Below, piece after piece: positions 38,707-47,604 of a stretch of 64,000 bases of DNA. Position 1 is the stretch's first letter. Each line of letters starts with the position of its first letter. The position numbers and the translations under genes were made by a program. The DNA lies in NCBI GenBank assembly GCA_023384135.1, contig JAHDXS010000002.1, forward strand, positions 124,001 through 188,000, read 5' to 3'. The notes beneath the pieces were generated by a model. The model was not told where the DNA came from. It did no database searches and was given only the letters and a program-made list of their open reading frames with translations. The DNA is from Alphaproteobacteria bacterium. Its GTDB lineage: Bacteria; Pseudomonadota; Alphaproteobacteria; Micavibrionales; Micavibrionaceae.

Positions 38707-39144
38707 TCAGAACCCCGGAAGCCGCGCCTGCTGGAACCAGAAGGAATCGACAGCCTTCACCAGATCGCTCATGTCTTCAAGATTTTTGGATTTGGTGACA
38801 TAGGCCGCAGCATAATTGCGATAACTTTTGACGATATCCGACTCGTCGCTGGACCCGGAAATGATAATCACCGGAATATCCCGAAGCCCCTCATCGGCCT
38901 TGATCTCGCGCAACACATCGTAACCGTCGAGCCGGGGCATATTGATATCCAGAAAGATGATATGCGGACGCGGCGCCTGTCTATGCTCGCCCTTGCGGCG
39001 CAGAAAATCGACGGCCTGCTGACCGTCCTTCACCCGGTGAACCGCATTCGGAACGGCGGACGCCCCCAAGGCCTGCTCAAAAAAGAAGGCGTCGGTATCT
39101 TCGTCCTCGGCCAGAAGAATATCTATGGATTGCTGAATCGCCAA
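38707..39144 (-). CDS. Response regulator, single receiver domain
   Basis: A 145-residue stand-alone receiver domain of the Rcp1/CheY type. Acidic pair ILLAEDEDTD near residue 10, the phospho-acceptor Asp in FLDINMPRLDG, Ser or Thr in VIIISGSSDE and Lys in AAYVTKSKN are all present. There is no output domain. It lies 35 bp after the histidine kinase gene on the same strand and probably receives its phosphate. Confidence 0.92.
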   Translation of the reverse strand: MAIQQSIDILLAEDEDTDAFFFEQALGASAVPNAVHRVKDGQQAVDFLRRKGEHRQAPRPHIIFLDINMPRLDGYDVLREIKADEGLRDIPVIIISGSSDESDIVKSYRNYAAAYVTKSKNLEDMSDLVKAVDSFWFQQARLPGF

Positions 39145-39179
39145 TTTCGCTACTCTCGAACAAAAAAACCGACAAAAAA

Positions 39180-42179
39180 CTAAACCGCCGGCAATGCTAT
39201 AACAAAACGGCTTCCACCGGAATAAGTTTCATCAAGACTTATACTTCCACCGTGAAATTCTGCAATTCTCTGGCAAATCGCAAGGCCGATCCCCGTACCA
39301 TCGTATTCCGACTCACCGTGAAGCCTTTGAAAAATCTTAAAAATTTTCTCTTTATACTGCGGGTCGATCCCGATTCCGTTATCGGCGACCGAAACTTTCC
39401 AGAATTTACCCTCTCGCGCCGCGCTGACCTTAATTTTAGGGGCGACATCCTTGTGTCTGTACTTTATGGCATTCTCCATCAAGTTTTGAAAAAGCTGGAT
39501 CATAAGCGCTTTATTACCCGAAATGTTCGGCAGTGATCCGATGTCGATCTCAGCGCCCGAGCGCTCGATCTGGCTGCGCACGCCTTCGATCACGTCCCGC
39601 ACAACCTCTTCCAGGCTGATCCGGCTCATCTCGACATCCTGCCGCCCGACGCTGGAATACGCCAGAAGACTGTCGATCATCTCAAACATGCGCTCGGAAC
39701 TTTTCCTGACGATGCCCAGGAGCTCCTTCCCTTTGTCGTCCAGAAGATCGGTATAATTGCGCAGCAAAAAGTTTGCGCTAAGGCTCAAATGGCGCAACGG
39801 CGCCTTTAAGTCGTGCGAAGCCACATAGGCAAAATCCTCAAGTTCCTGATTGGACCGCCGCAAATCTTCTTGTGCCTTCTTTTCAACCGAGATGTCGCGC
39901 ACGATGGCGCAATAAAAACTCGTTGCCCCGACCTTGACGTGCGAAGCGGCCAGATAGATCGGGAAAATCGTCCCGTTCCGATGGCGCGCCCAAAGCTCAT
40001 GCCGCTTGGTACTCTGCCCCGCTTTACCTGGCAACGTGACGTAATAAAGGAAGTTCCCCTGCTCCTCCATAGCCTGACTCTCCGGCTCCAGAAGACTGAC
40101 GCTTTTGCCGATAACCTCCTCACGCTCAAAGCCAAAGATTTGCTCACAGGCCTTGTTGAAGGTGCTGATGACCCCGCTCTCCTCGATCACCATAAGACCG
40201 TCGGCGGTCGCCATGAGAATCGATTCAAGATGCTCTCGAGCTGTGAGAATCTCAGACACATCCCGCGCAAGCCCCAACATCAGGAACCGCCCCTCCGAAT
40301 CCTGAAAACGGATTTTACGGGTAAAAAGCGTCCGGCTGACGCCCAGATAATCCGTATTGCTCTCGAAGACCTCTGTATAACCCTTGGAAAAAGCCAGATT
40401 GTCCTGCTGCTTGTAGAAAACCTGCTCCTCGGGGGTAAAAACCTCCAGCCCTGTGCGCCCAACAACATTTATACGGTCTTCCGGCGGATAAAGCTTCAGG
40501 AACGCGGTATTGGCGGCTACGATCTCATGCTGCTCGTTTTTAACGAACAGCATGTCGGGAACGTTATCCATGACAACCTTAAGGAAATTCGTCTGATCTT
40601 TAAGCTGCAAGGTCTTTTCGCTAACGATGGCCTCCGTCGCCGCGCCGTGCCCCGTGACGATCAAAAGAAAACCCGAAGCCAGAAACGTGAACAAAAAGCT
40701 GCCCGCCAGAACATACCACATGCCCCAGTTCACCCGGCCCTCGACATAGGCCGGACTTAACGAAAACGACAGAAGCCATCGCTCATCGGCAATCGAAAAA
40801 GTCTTGAGATACTTGGTGCCGAACCTATCCTTACGAAAAACGGAAGAGTCATTGGCCATTTGCGGCAAAAAAGCCGCCGCGCGGTCACCGGTCAAAACTG
40901 CAAGGTTTATCCCCTTTTCGGCCCACGCCCCGCGTATTTCGCCTAATATGTCCTCGATATTAAAAAGCCCGATGACAAAGCCTTTAGGCACGAGATTGAG
41001 TTCGTCAACCTTTGCCATATCGAAGACAGGTATGAACAGCACAAGATGATTCTCTTCCTGCGGCATAAAAATACTGCCGGCCTCAAACGACCTGAGGTCC
41101 CGCCCGGTCATGTCGCCTTCGATGGCCCTGCGAACATCGGGTATCGCTACGAAATCATAGCCGATCAGGGGCTTAACGGCAGCGCTCTGCTCGGCAAAAA
41201 AAATGGGGAAATAAGCCGGACGATCAGCGGCATCCAAACCTTCCCCGCCTGCGCCCATCTCTAAAATCTTATAGCTTTGGCCAAGCTCCTTGGAAGCACG
41301 CGCCTCAAACGCCCGCACATCCTCACGCACAATGCGAGGCGCCCAGTAAACGCCCCGCACACTTGGGTTTTCGGTAAAGACGTGCTTGAGAAACAATCCA
41401 AACTCTGAAGCGGATACATAATCAGAGGCATAGAATAAGCCCCGTACAGAGGTCAGTTGCGCAAAGGACTCATCAAGCGCGCTTTGCAACGTCAGCGCAA
41501 TAAGGTCCGAATCCGTTCTTAATTGCTCGATTCGAACGTCGTTTTCATGCTTGATCGCATAAAAGAAAGCGCAGATCACAAGGAAAAAAATGCTGACAAG
41601 CGGCGCTGCGACATGGACTTTACGCCTGATCGAAATGGCCTTGTTGAAAACCATCACGCAAACGGGCGCGAAGACAAGCACCCCCAGCATATCCCCGACA
41701 TACCAGGTCGTCCAGGAAAGGGGAATGGATACCGGAGAAATGAGGCCGTAAGCGTAAAGGATGAAAACCGCAAGCGTAGGCGAGATCAGACAGCTCACCG
41801 GACCGGCGCACACACTGAAAATCCCGACATCCCGCAGCGTTTCCAACCGGGTTTGGGGCCCAAGAAATCGGCGGACGAGATAGGCGCCCGTAAGCGCCTG
41901 CAAAGTGGGCGGCACCCCCATAAGCAGGATCCTGACAATCGGAAGTTCGGAGAGCAGCACAGGATCGCTTCCATAAACTGCAGAGAAATTTACAGCCGCC
42001 GCGCCGATATAAACACCGGGCAGCAAACGATACCCCCCCAGATAGAGCGCGGCCATAATCACACCCGCCCCCGGCCAGAAGAGCGTGGCCATAACAGGAT
42101 CAGCCGACAGCATCAGCCCCAACCGCCCGAATACATAATACAAAGTCCCGACGAAAAGATTTTTGGCGATCAGGTTCAA
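39180..42179 (-). CDS. Sensor histidine kinase with MASE1, CHASE and PAS input
   Basis: A 999-residue kinase. In order: MASE1 membrane sensor (about 1-205, several helices, ATLFWPGAGV), CHASE periplasmic sensor (about 225-430, LFYASDYVSASEFGLFL), a membrane helix near 490-512, two PAS domains (about 525-640 and 650-770), HisKA with the phospho-His in VASHDLKAPLRHLS and HATPase with NLMENAIKYRH (N box), DNGIGID (G1) and GTGIGLAI (G2). It most likely phosphorylates the receiver encoded just downstream. CHASE domains often sense small organic molecules; the ligand is unknown. Confidence 0.92.
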   Translation of the reverse strand: MNLIAKNLFVGTLYYVFGRLGLMLSADPVMATLFWPGAGVIMAALYLGGYRLLPGVYIGAAAVNFSAVYGSDPVLLSELPIVRILLMGVPPTLQALTGAYLVRRFLGPQTRLETLRDVGIFSVCAGPVSCLISPTLAVFILYAYGLISPVSIPLSWTTWYVGDMLGVLVFAPVCVMVFNKAISIRRKVHVAAPLVSIFFLVICAFFYAIKHENDVRIEQLRTDSDLIALTLQSALDESFAQLTSVRGLFYASDYVSASEFGLFLKHVFTENPSVRGVYWAPRIVREDVRAFEARASKELGQSYKILEMGAGGEGLDAADRPAYFPIFFAEQSAAVKPLIGYDFVAIPDVRRAIEGDMTGRDLRSFEAGSIFMPQEENHLVLFIPVFDMAKVDELNLVPKGFVIGLFNIEDILGEIRGAWAEKGINLAVLTGDRAAAFLPQMANDSSVFRKDRFGTKYLKTFSIADERWLLSFSLSPAYVEGRVNWGMWYVLAGSFLFTFLASGFLLIVTGHGAATEAIVSEKTLQLKDQTNFLKVVMDNVPDMLFVKNEQHEIVAANTAFLKLYPPEDRINVVGRTGLEVFTPEEQVFYKQQDNLAFSKGYTEVFESNTDYLGVSRTLFTRKIRFQDSEGRFLMLGLARDVSEILTAREHLESILMATADGLMVIEESGVISTFNKACEQIFGFEREEVIGKSVSLLEPESQAMEEQGNFLYYVTLPGKAGQSTKRHELWARHRNGTIFPIYLAASHVKVGATSFYCAIVRDISVEKKAQEDLRRSNQELEDFAYVASHDLKAPLRHLSLSANFLLRNYTDLLDDKGKELLGIVRKSSERMFEMIDSLLAYSSVGRQDVEMSRISLEEVVRDVIEGVRSQIERSGAEIDIGSLPNISGNKALMIQLFQNLMENAIKYRHKDVAPKIKVSAAREGKFWKVSVADNGIGIDPQYKEKIFKIFQRLHGESEYDGTGIGLAICQRIAEFHGGSISLDETYSGGSRFVIALPAV

Positions 42180-42294
42180 AGCGGCTTCCCGACATCTAAA
42201 AACAGGAAAAACTGACAGACAGTATCCTACGAATCAGCCTAAACTTCAAAGCGCCAAAAACAAATGCCCCGACCGTATGCCGAAGCACGAAAAA

Positions 42295-43011
42295 ATGCAC
42301 AACCGCGTGATCCGCAATATCGTTGTCCTGACCGGTGCCGGAATTTCGGCCGATAGCGGTATTCAAACCTTTCGCGGCGCGGACGGTTTATGGTGTGGCC
42401 ACCGGGTGCAGGACGTAGCGACCCCCGAAGCTTTCAGGGCCGACCCGCACCTCGTTCATGAGTTCTATAACATGCGCCGTAAACAGTTGCTCGAGCCCGC
42501 AATCCGGCCTAACTCGGCCCATGTCGCCCTCGCCGATCTTGAGCGCAATTGGCCCGGAGAATATCTTCTCGTCACCCAGAATATCGACGACCTGCATGAC
42601 CGAGCGGGAAGTAAAAACCTCATCCACATGCACGGGGAATTGCTGCGCATCTTCTGCACAAAATGCGGGCAGAAGTCCGACTGCCGCACGGATATCGGAA
42701 CGCAGCATAGCTGCGAAAACTGCGCGGCTCCGGCAACCCTGCGGCCCGACATCGTATGGTTCGGCGAAATGCCCTACCGGATGGATGACATTTACGATGC
42801 GCTCTCCGCCTGCGACCTGTTCGTCTCAATCGGAACTTCCGGCAACGTATACCCGGCGGCGGGGTTCGTATCGCATGCCGTCATGAGCGGCGCATATGCG
42901 GTGGAGTTGAATCTGGAACCCTCCCTGACCTCCGGTGCCTTCCACGAACATATAGCAGGCCGCGCGGCGGAAACTGTTCCGGCGTTCGTTAAAACCCTGT
43001 TGGAACGTTGA
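42295..43011 (+). CDS. cobB: Sirtuin NAD-dependent protein deacylase, CobB type
   Basis: A 238-residue class III sirtuin. It has GAGISADSGIQTFRG for NAD, TQNIDDLHDRAGS, the catalytic His in HMHGELL and a zinc site of four Cys in CTKCGQ and CENCAAP. Tyr58 and Arg61 in FYNMRRKQLL form the YxxR pair that lets SIRT5/CobB enzymes remove succinyl and malonyl groups as well as acetyl. The start at 42295 gives the usual CobB length; ATG at 42277 is an alternative. The gene is divergent from the histidine kinase. Confidence 0.94.
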   Translation: MHNRVIRNIVVLTGAGISADSGIQTFRGADGLWCGHRVQDVATPEAFRADPHLVHEFYNMRRKQLLEPAIRPNSAHVALADLERNWPGEYLLVTQNIDDLHDRAGSKNLIHMHGELLRIFCTKCGQKSDCRTDIGTQHSCENCAAPATLRPDIVWFGEMPYRMDDIYDALSACDLFVSIGTSGNVYPAAGFVSHAVMSGAYAVELNLEPSLTSGAFHEHIAGRAAETVPAFVKTLLER

Positions 43012-43112
43012 AAAGCTTGGCGCGGAGCCTGCCTTCGCGTATGGTGCTACGCGTTCAAAAGCCTTTTGTGATAAACTCCTCTCCGTTAATAAAACTGAGC
43101 CTGACTGCGCCC

Positions 43113-44390
43113 ATGCCCCACTTGAAAACGATTCTGTTGCTGATTGGCATGCTCTTCTGCATATGTGCCCCCGCGCAGGCAAAAGCCCTGAGCGTGGACG
43201 ACGTGCGCTTCGGCGTTCACCCCGAAAAGATCCGCATGGTGTTGGACTTAAGCGAGGTCAGCGATTACCGCGTCTTTACGATGGACAAGCCTTACCGCCT
43301 GATCGTCGATCTCACCAGTTTTGAATGGCGCGCCGGAAAGGTCGCCCGCCCTGCGCAATCCGGCGTGCGCGACATCCGCGAAGGCCCCCTTCAGCCCGGC
43401 GTGTCGAGAATCGTCTTCGATATGGACCGCCCGATAAGTGTCAGCACCGCCTTCGTGATCCCCAGACAGGGGCAGACACCCGACAGGCTGGTCATTGACT
43501 ATCGCCATGTCTCTGCCCAGACCTTCCGCGTCGACAAAGAGAAAATCCACGGAACCCTCCGCGCGTCCGACATTTACCGTAACCAAAACCTGGCGACCGC
43601 AAATCCGCCTCGCAACGACGAATCCGCCCCGCCCCTGCCAAAGGCAAAACCGGAAAAAAAGCCCGATAAAGGCACCAATAAGACGGGAGGAAAAAAGAAA
43701 ATCGTCGTGATCGACCCCGGCCACGGCGGCGTGGACCCCGGTGCGGTCGGCGTGGATAATATTTATGAAAAACATGTCGTTTTAGCCCTCGGAAAAAGCC
43801 TCAAAGCACAGTTGGAGGAAACCGGGCGTTACCGTGTTCTGATGACTCGCGAAAAGGATGTATTCGTCAAACTGGCCGACCGCGTGAAATTCGCCCGCGA
43901 CAACAACGCCGACCTGTTCGTCTCGATCCATGCCGACACAATTCACAAACCGAACGTCAGCGGAACCTCCGTCTATACCCTCTCGAAGGAAGCCTCCGAC
44001 GCCCAGACCGCCAAACTGGCAGAAAAGGAAAACAAGGCCGACCTGATCGCAGGGATAGACCTCAGTGTCGAGGACGAGCAGGTCGTGAACATCCTTTTCG
44101 ACTTCGCCCGCACCGAAACCATGAACGAATCCAAATTCTTCGCCAACACCCTCGTGCGGAACATGAAGGAAGACGGCGTAAAACTGCTCGAAAACCCCAG
44201 CCGCCACGCAGGATTCGCAGTTCTCAAGGCCCCGGACGTCCCCTCAATCCTGATCGAGGCGGGCTTTATGTCCAATAAAAAGGAGGCCAGACTTCTGAAC
44301 AAACCCGAACACCGCGAGAAAATCGCCCGCGCGATCCGTAAGGGGATAGACGCCTTTTTCGAGCACGTCCAACACTATGAAAATAATTGA
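43113..44390 (+). CDS. N-acetylmuramoyl-L-alanine amidase (AmiC-like)
   Basis: A 425-residue periplasmic amidase that splits the stem peptide from peptidoglycan during cell separation. A signal peptide (ends APAQA) is followed by an AMIN domain (about 25-140, with VHPEKIRMVLDLSEVSDYRVF), a Lys/Pro-rich linker and an Amidase_3 domain (about 185-420): VVIDPGHGGVDPGAVG with zinc His, ADLFVSIHADT with zinc His, and PSILIEAGFMSN with the catalytic Glu. The start at 43113 was chosen for the signal peptide. AmiABC proteins need an EnvC/NlpD activator, which is not in the window. Confidence 0.93.
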   Translation: MPHLKTILLLIGMLFCICAPAQAKALSVDDVRFGVHPEKIRMVLDLSEVSDYRVFTMDKPYRLIVDLTSFEWRAGKVARPAQSGVRDIREGPLQPGVSRIVFDMDRPISVSTAFVIPRQGQTPDRLVIDYRHVSAQTFRVDKEKIHGTLRASDIYRNQNLATANPPRNDESAPPLPKAKPEKKPDKGTNKTGGKKKIVVIDPGHGGVDPGAVGVDNIYEKHVVLALGKSLKAQLEETGRYRVLMTREKDVFVKLADRVKFARDNNADLFVSIHADTIHKPNVSGTSVYTLSKEASDAQTAKLAEKENKADLIAGIDLSVEDEQVVNILFDFARTETMNESKFFANTLVRNMKEDGVKLLENPSRHAGFAVLKAPDVPSILIEAGFMSNKKEARLLNKPEHREKIARAIRKGIDAFFEHVQHYENN

Positions 44391-44560
44391 ATTTCAATGA
44401 CTTATGATCTATCGCGCTCCCCGGCGAACGGCCTTGGGAACACCCGGCGGACAAGTGTTGCAAATTTGCACAACCCCATAAAGTTTGTTGATAAAAAATC
44501 AAAAACATCTTGAAAACATGGGGCTAATAAACGATGACTCTATACTTAGTGTAGGAACAC

Positions 44561-44585
44561 TCGCCTAGCTTTATAAGATAGGCGA
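44561..44585 (+). promoter_or_regulatory. Hairpin in the 5' UTR of the small lipoprotein gene
   Basis: TCGCCTA pairs with TAGGCGA around an 11-nt loop, 50 nt before the lipoprotein start. It could stabilise or regulate the mRNA. Confidence 0.45.
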
Positions 44586-44634
44586 TCAGGGTCTTACCGC
44601 GTTATCAAACAGATTTAATACAATGAGGACTAAT

Positions 44635-44838
44635 ATGAAAAGAACTGTCGCTACGATCTGCCTGATTGGCTCCACCCTTGCTCTGGCCGCTTGCGCAAGC
44701 AGCGAAACCGCCGAGAACAAAGAGCTGGCCACGCCCTACACCATGGAGCGCACGGCTTCCCATGAAGGCTCTGATGCTGGCGTTGCTGAAACCGCTCAGC
44801 CCGCAGAAAAAGTCTTCCAAAAGGCAAACACCAAATAA
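44635..44838 (+). CDS. Small lipoprotein
   Basis: A 67-residue lipoprotein. The signal ends in the lipobox LALAAC, so Cys21 would be lipidated; the mature part is short, hydrophilic and rich in Ala, Glu and Thr, with no known fold. The start at 44635 has GAGGA 5 nt upstream; ATG at 44623 is also in frame. It has its own UTR hairpin and a strong terminator, which is usual for abundant small envelope lipoproteins. Confidence 0.82.
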   Translation: MKRTVATICLIGSTLALAACASSETAENKELATPYTMERTASHEGSDAGVAETAQPAEKVFQKANTK

Positions 44839-44862
44839 TCTGCCTTTTCAGGATTTAAGCTT

Positions 44863-44896
44863 AAAAAAAGACTGCCCCAGTGGCAGTCTTTTTATT
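44863..44896 (+). terminator. Rho-independent terminator of the small lipoprotein gene
   Basis: AAAGACTGCC pairs with GGCAGTCTTT around CCAGT, followed by T-rich sequence. Confidence 0.9.
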
Positions 44897-44927
44897 ATAA
44901 CTGTGGAAACGTTAGGAAGGACATCTG

Positions 44928-45260
44928 ATGCGCAGCCTTACGAGCCTTATCAATATCAAAGCCCTCAATGATGTTCTGCTTGTTCTGGCCACGAATTATC
45001 TGGGCTCATGGGCCATCACCACAACCTACATCGTCGGGACCCGCATCCTCGTCCTCACAGACGTGCAGGCGCCCGATTTCAACGAACCCGCACTCTTTCA
45101 GGCGTTTCTCCTCCACACCTACAGCACGCTTGTGATTTGCGCCGTCTTCAGCCTCAGCTTTCTGTTCCTGCGTGACCGGATGCGCTTTGCATTCCTAGCG
45201 GCACCTTTGGTGGTGCCCGTACTCTACGGCCTCGCCTTCCTCGCTCGTTACAGCGGCTAA
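44928..45260 (+). CDS. Small membrane protein, unknown
   Basis: A 110-residue protein with three predicted membrane helices (about 15-40, 66-85 and 89-105). GGAAGG lies upstream of the ATG. I do not recognise it. It sits between the lipoprotein gene and a convergent L,D-transpeptidase gene. Confidence 0.65.
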   Translation: MRSLTSLINIKALNDVLLVLATNYLGSWAITTTYIVGTRILVLTDVQAPDFNEPALFQAFLLHTYSTLVICAVFSLSFLFLRDRMRFAFLAAPLVVPVLYGLAFLARYSG

Positions 45261-45261
45261 A

Positions 45262-45296
45262 AAAACCAAAAAGGCCGGAGCCAAACGGCACCGGCC
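45262..45296 (-). terminator. Terminator of the L,D-transpeptidase gene
   Basis: GGCCGGAGCC pairs with GGCACCGGCC, one mismatch, around AAAC. On the minus strand the stem is followed by TTTTT and then another T-run, so it serves the transpeptidase gene and could act for both strands. Confidence 0.75.
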
Positions 45297-45324
45297 TGAA
45301 ATGAAAAGCTGTAAAACCTGAAGA

Positions 45325-46425
45325 TCAATCGACGCGCGTAACAACCCGCGGCTTCTTGACCGGAATGACCGAGACGCGCGAATGAGAGTCGTCGCTAACC
45401 TTGATCGCCCTTACGGCATCGGGCTTTTTGGCCGGAACGACCGCAGGGGCCGCAGCGGGGGTCGCGCGCTGATCGGAATGTTCCTTCTGCTTGGCTTCCA
45501 GCCGGTCTTCGGGAACACGCGCAATAACGATCGGATAACCCCGGCGCTCACGAATCGCGGTTCGAATCTTCGGCCAGTTAAGATATTCCTGATTGGCGCC
45601 CGCTACGCGCATGATGAGATTCATATCCGCTTCGCTCATCTTCTGCTGCTCGATCACGCCTTCCTCTTCCATCTTGATCGTCTGATCAAGATCCGGATGC
45701 GCCTCAAGATAAAGCTCATCGCCGATCCACGCGAGCTTGAGAGGCTGATTCACTACGTTCACAGGCGTTCCGACCGGAATCAACGAAAAGAAAACCTTGA
45801 TGTCCTCGGGATACATACGGATACACCCGCTGCTGCTGCGCCGCCCGATCCCATAGGGCTTGTTCGTGCCGTGAATGGCATACTGCGCCCAGCCGAGATA
45901 AAGCGCATGCGTTCCCATGGGATTTTCCGGCCCCTGCGGCACTTCGACAGGCAGCTTGGGATCAAGCTTCCTCATACGGTCCGTAGGGCGCCATATCGGC
46001 CCTTCGGCCTTGCGAACGATCGTCGTCTTGCCGAGCGGCGTAGACAGCCCCTCGCGTCCCACACCGATGGGGAAAGACATAGGGGCCTCATCGCCGTTCA
46101 TGTAGGCGTAAACCCGCATCTCGGGAAGATTGATCACAACGCCTTTGCGCGGCGCATCGGGCAAAAGATGCTGCGCGGGAATAATCAGCTTGGTCCCGGC
46201 GCCCGGAATCCAAGGGTCAACGCCAGGGTTCGCCGCACGCATTTCAACGAAGCCGAGCCCGTTGCGACGCGCCAGATGGATGAACGTATCTTCATACTTT
46301 GCGGTATACTCGATAAGCTGTCCGATATCGCTCTTTTGATATTCGGCAAAGGCCGCCCCGGCCGCGCCAAGGGAAACCCCGCAGAAAACAGCACTAAACG
46401 CAAGTGAACGTAACAAAAATTTCAT
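45325..46425 (-). CDS. L,D-transpeptidase with LysM-like domain (YkuD)
   Basis: A 366-residue secreted enzyme that makes 3-3 cross-links or attaches proteins to peptidoglycan. A signal peptide ends GAAFAE; a LysM-like region follows (about 35-85, YTAKYEDTFIHLARRNGLG); the YkuD catalytic domain (about 90-240) has HGTNKPYGIGRRSSSGCIRM, with the catalytic Cys in SGCIRM. The C-terminal 100 residues are a Lys/Pro-rich tail. The start at 46425 has GGGAGA 5 nt upstream. Similar proteins (ErfK/YbiS) attach Braun-type lipoprotein. Confidence 0.93.
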   Translation of the reverse strand: MKFLLRSLAFSAVFCGVSLGAAGAAFAEYQKSDIGQLIEYTAKYEDTFIHLARRNGLGFVEMRAANPGVDPWIPGAGTKLIIPAQHLLPDAPRKGVVINLPEMRVYAYMNGDEAPMSFPIGVGREGLSTPLGKTTIVRKAEGPIWRPTDRMRKLDPKLPVEVPQGPENPMGTHALYLGWAQYAIHGTNKPYGIGRRSSSGCIRMYPEDIKVFFSLIPVGTPVNVVNQPLKLAWIGDELYLEAHPDLDQTIKMEEEGVIEQQKMSEADMNLIMRVAGANQEYLNWPKIRTAIRERRGYPIVIARVPEDRLEAKQKEHSDQRATPAAAPAVVPAKKPDAVRAIKVSDDSHSRVSVIPVKKPRVVTRVD

Positions 46426-46545
46426 GGAGATCTCCCGCAAGATCCGAACCCGGAAAACAGCACCCTAGACATAATCGTTTTTCACACGGTTCTCAAGAGG
46501 ATTACGCAAAAAAAGCGCGGTTTATCCAGCATTCCAAGCCTCAAA

Positions 46546-46893
46546 CTACCCGGAATCCCCGATCACCCGGTCAACTTCCTCAGACAAAGCCTGGTAAACT
46601 CGCTCAAAAAGGGTGCTTTTCAGGACGCGCCCGCGCCCGTGACAGTAAAGCTCGAACATCGTCGTCCCGGGGCCGACCTTCCGGATCGCGAATTGGAACA
46701 CAGGAGGCGCAGAAGCGGATTGATAATAGGTGTAAGTAGCCAGCCCCGCATTAAAATCGCAATCCACCGTACGGTGCATGATCGCGCGGCGCGAGGCCGC
46801 ATAAATATACAGCTGGTCAAGCTTCTGAAATTGCATTCGGGTAAACCCCGTTGTCTGTTCGGTCGCAGGGGTGTTAAGGACGTGCAAACTCAT
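46546..46893 (-). CDS. Hypothetical protein
   Basis: A 115-residue protein without signal peptide or membrane helix. It has a predicted beta-rich middle (LATYTYYQSASAPPVFQFAIRKVG in parts) and an amphipathic C-terminal helix. I do not recognise a family. It faces away from the thioredoxin-like gene at 46948, sharing a short promoter gap. Confidence 0.62.
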   Translation of the reverse strand: MSLHVLNTPATEQTTGFTRMQFQKLDQLYIYAASRRAIMHRTVDCDFNAGLATYTYYQSASAPPVFQFAIRKVGPGTTMFELYCHGRGRVLKSTLFERVYQALSEEVDRVIGDSG

Positions 46894-46947
46894 GTATAAA
46901 TACTACCATCACCCGCTAAAAAAATAAAGAATTAGGAGATTCCGGAC

Positions 46948-47502
46948 ATGGCCTTGCTCCAATCCCCCCAAAAAGACAACAACTTCTATGCCATTGATTT
47001 TAAATTAAAAAACATAGATGGTCGAATATTAACACTTGCCGATTGCCGGGGCCAGCAAGGCCTTTTGATCATGTTTATCTGCAACCACTGCCCCTATGTA
47101 AAGGCGGTGGTGGACAGGTTGGTCGTCACTTGCAAGTCTCTTCAGGCTCTGGGCTACGGCTGCGCGGCGATCATGCCCAACGACACGGCGAACTACCCGG
47201 CAGACTCCTTCGAAAATATGAAGATTTTCGCCAGAGAAAACGGCTTTACGTTCCCCTATCTTATTGACGAAACACAAGAAATTGCCAAATCTTACGGGGC
47301 GGTCTGCACGCCGGAATTCTTGGGCTTCGATAAGGACCTCCGTCTGCAATACCGCGGCCGACTGGACAGCGCGGGCGCCAAACCCGCAGCCCCCGACACA
47401 CAGCCGGAATTATTGCAGGCCCTCGCCGCCATCGCAGAGGGCAAGGCGCCGCCCGCCACACAGCACGCCTCGATGGGCTGTTCGATCAAGTGGAAGGCTT
47501 AA
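46948..47502 (+). CDS. Thioredoxin-family peroxiredoxin-like protein
   Basis: A 184-residue protein of the AhpC/TSA-like thioredoxin family. The redox site is in FICNHCPYVKAVVDRL; the NHCPYVK variant is typical of this group. Downstream, VCTPEFLGFDKDLRLQYRG carries the cis-Pro. No signal peptide, so it is cytoplasmic. An 8-bp hairpin follows it. Its precise substrate is unknown. Confidence 0.88.
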   Translation: MALLQSPQKDNNFYAIDFKLKNIDGRILTLADCRGQQGLLIMFICNHCPYVKAVVDRLVVTCKSLQALGYGCAAIMPNDTANYPADSFENMKIFARENGFTFPYLIDETQEIAKSYGAVCTPEFLGFDKDLRLQYRGRLDSAGAKPAAPDTQPELLQALAAIAEGKAPPATQHASMGCSIKWKA

Positions 47503-47513
47503 AACCGGACCTC

Positions 47514-47539
47514 GGACCGAACGCTCTTGTCTTCGGTCC
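47514..47539. repeat. 8-bp perfect hairpin after the thioredoxin-like gene
   Basis: GGACCGAA (47514-47521) and TTCGGTCC (47532-47539) form a stem with a 10-nt loop, but no T-run follows. It may act as a weak terminator. Confidence 0.5.
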
Positions 47540-47604
47540 CCCGGAACGATAAAACCTTCTCCTGTGCAAACAAATTGAAGAATAAACATAAGAAAGAGCG
47601 TCCC

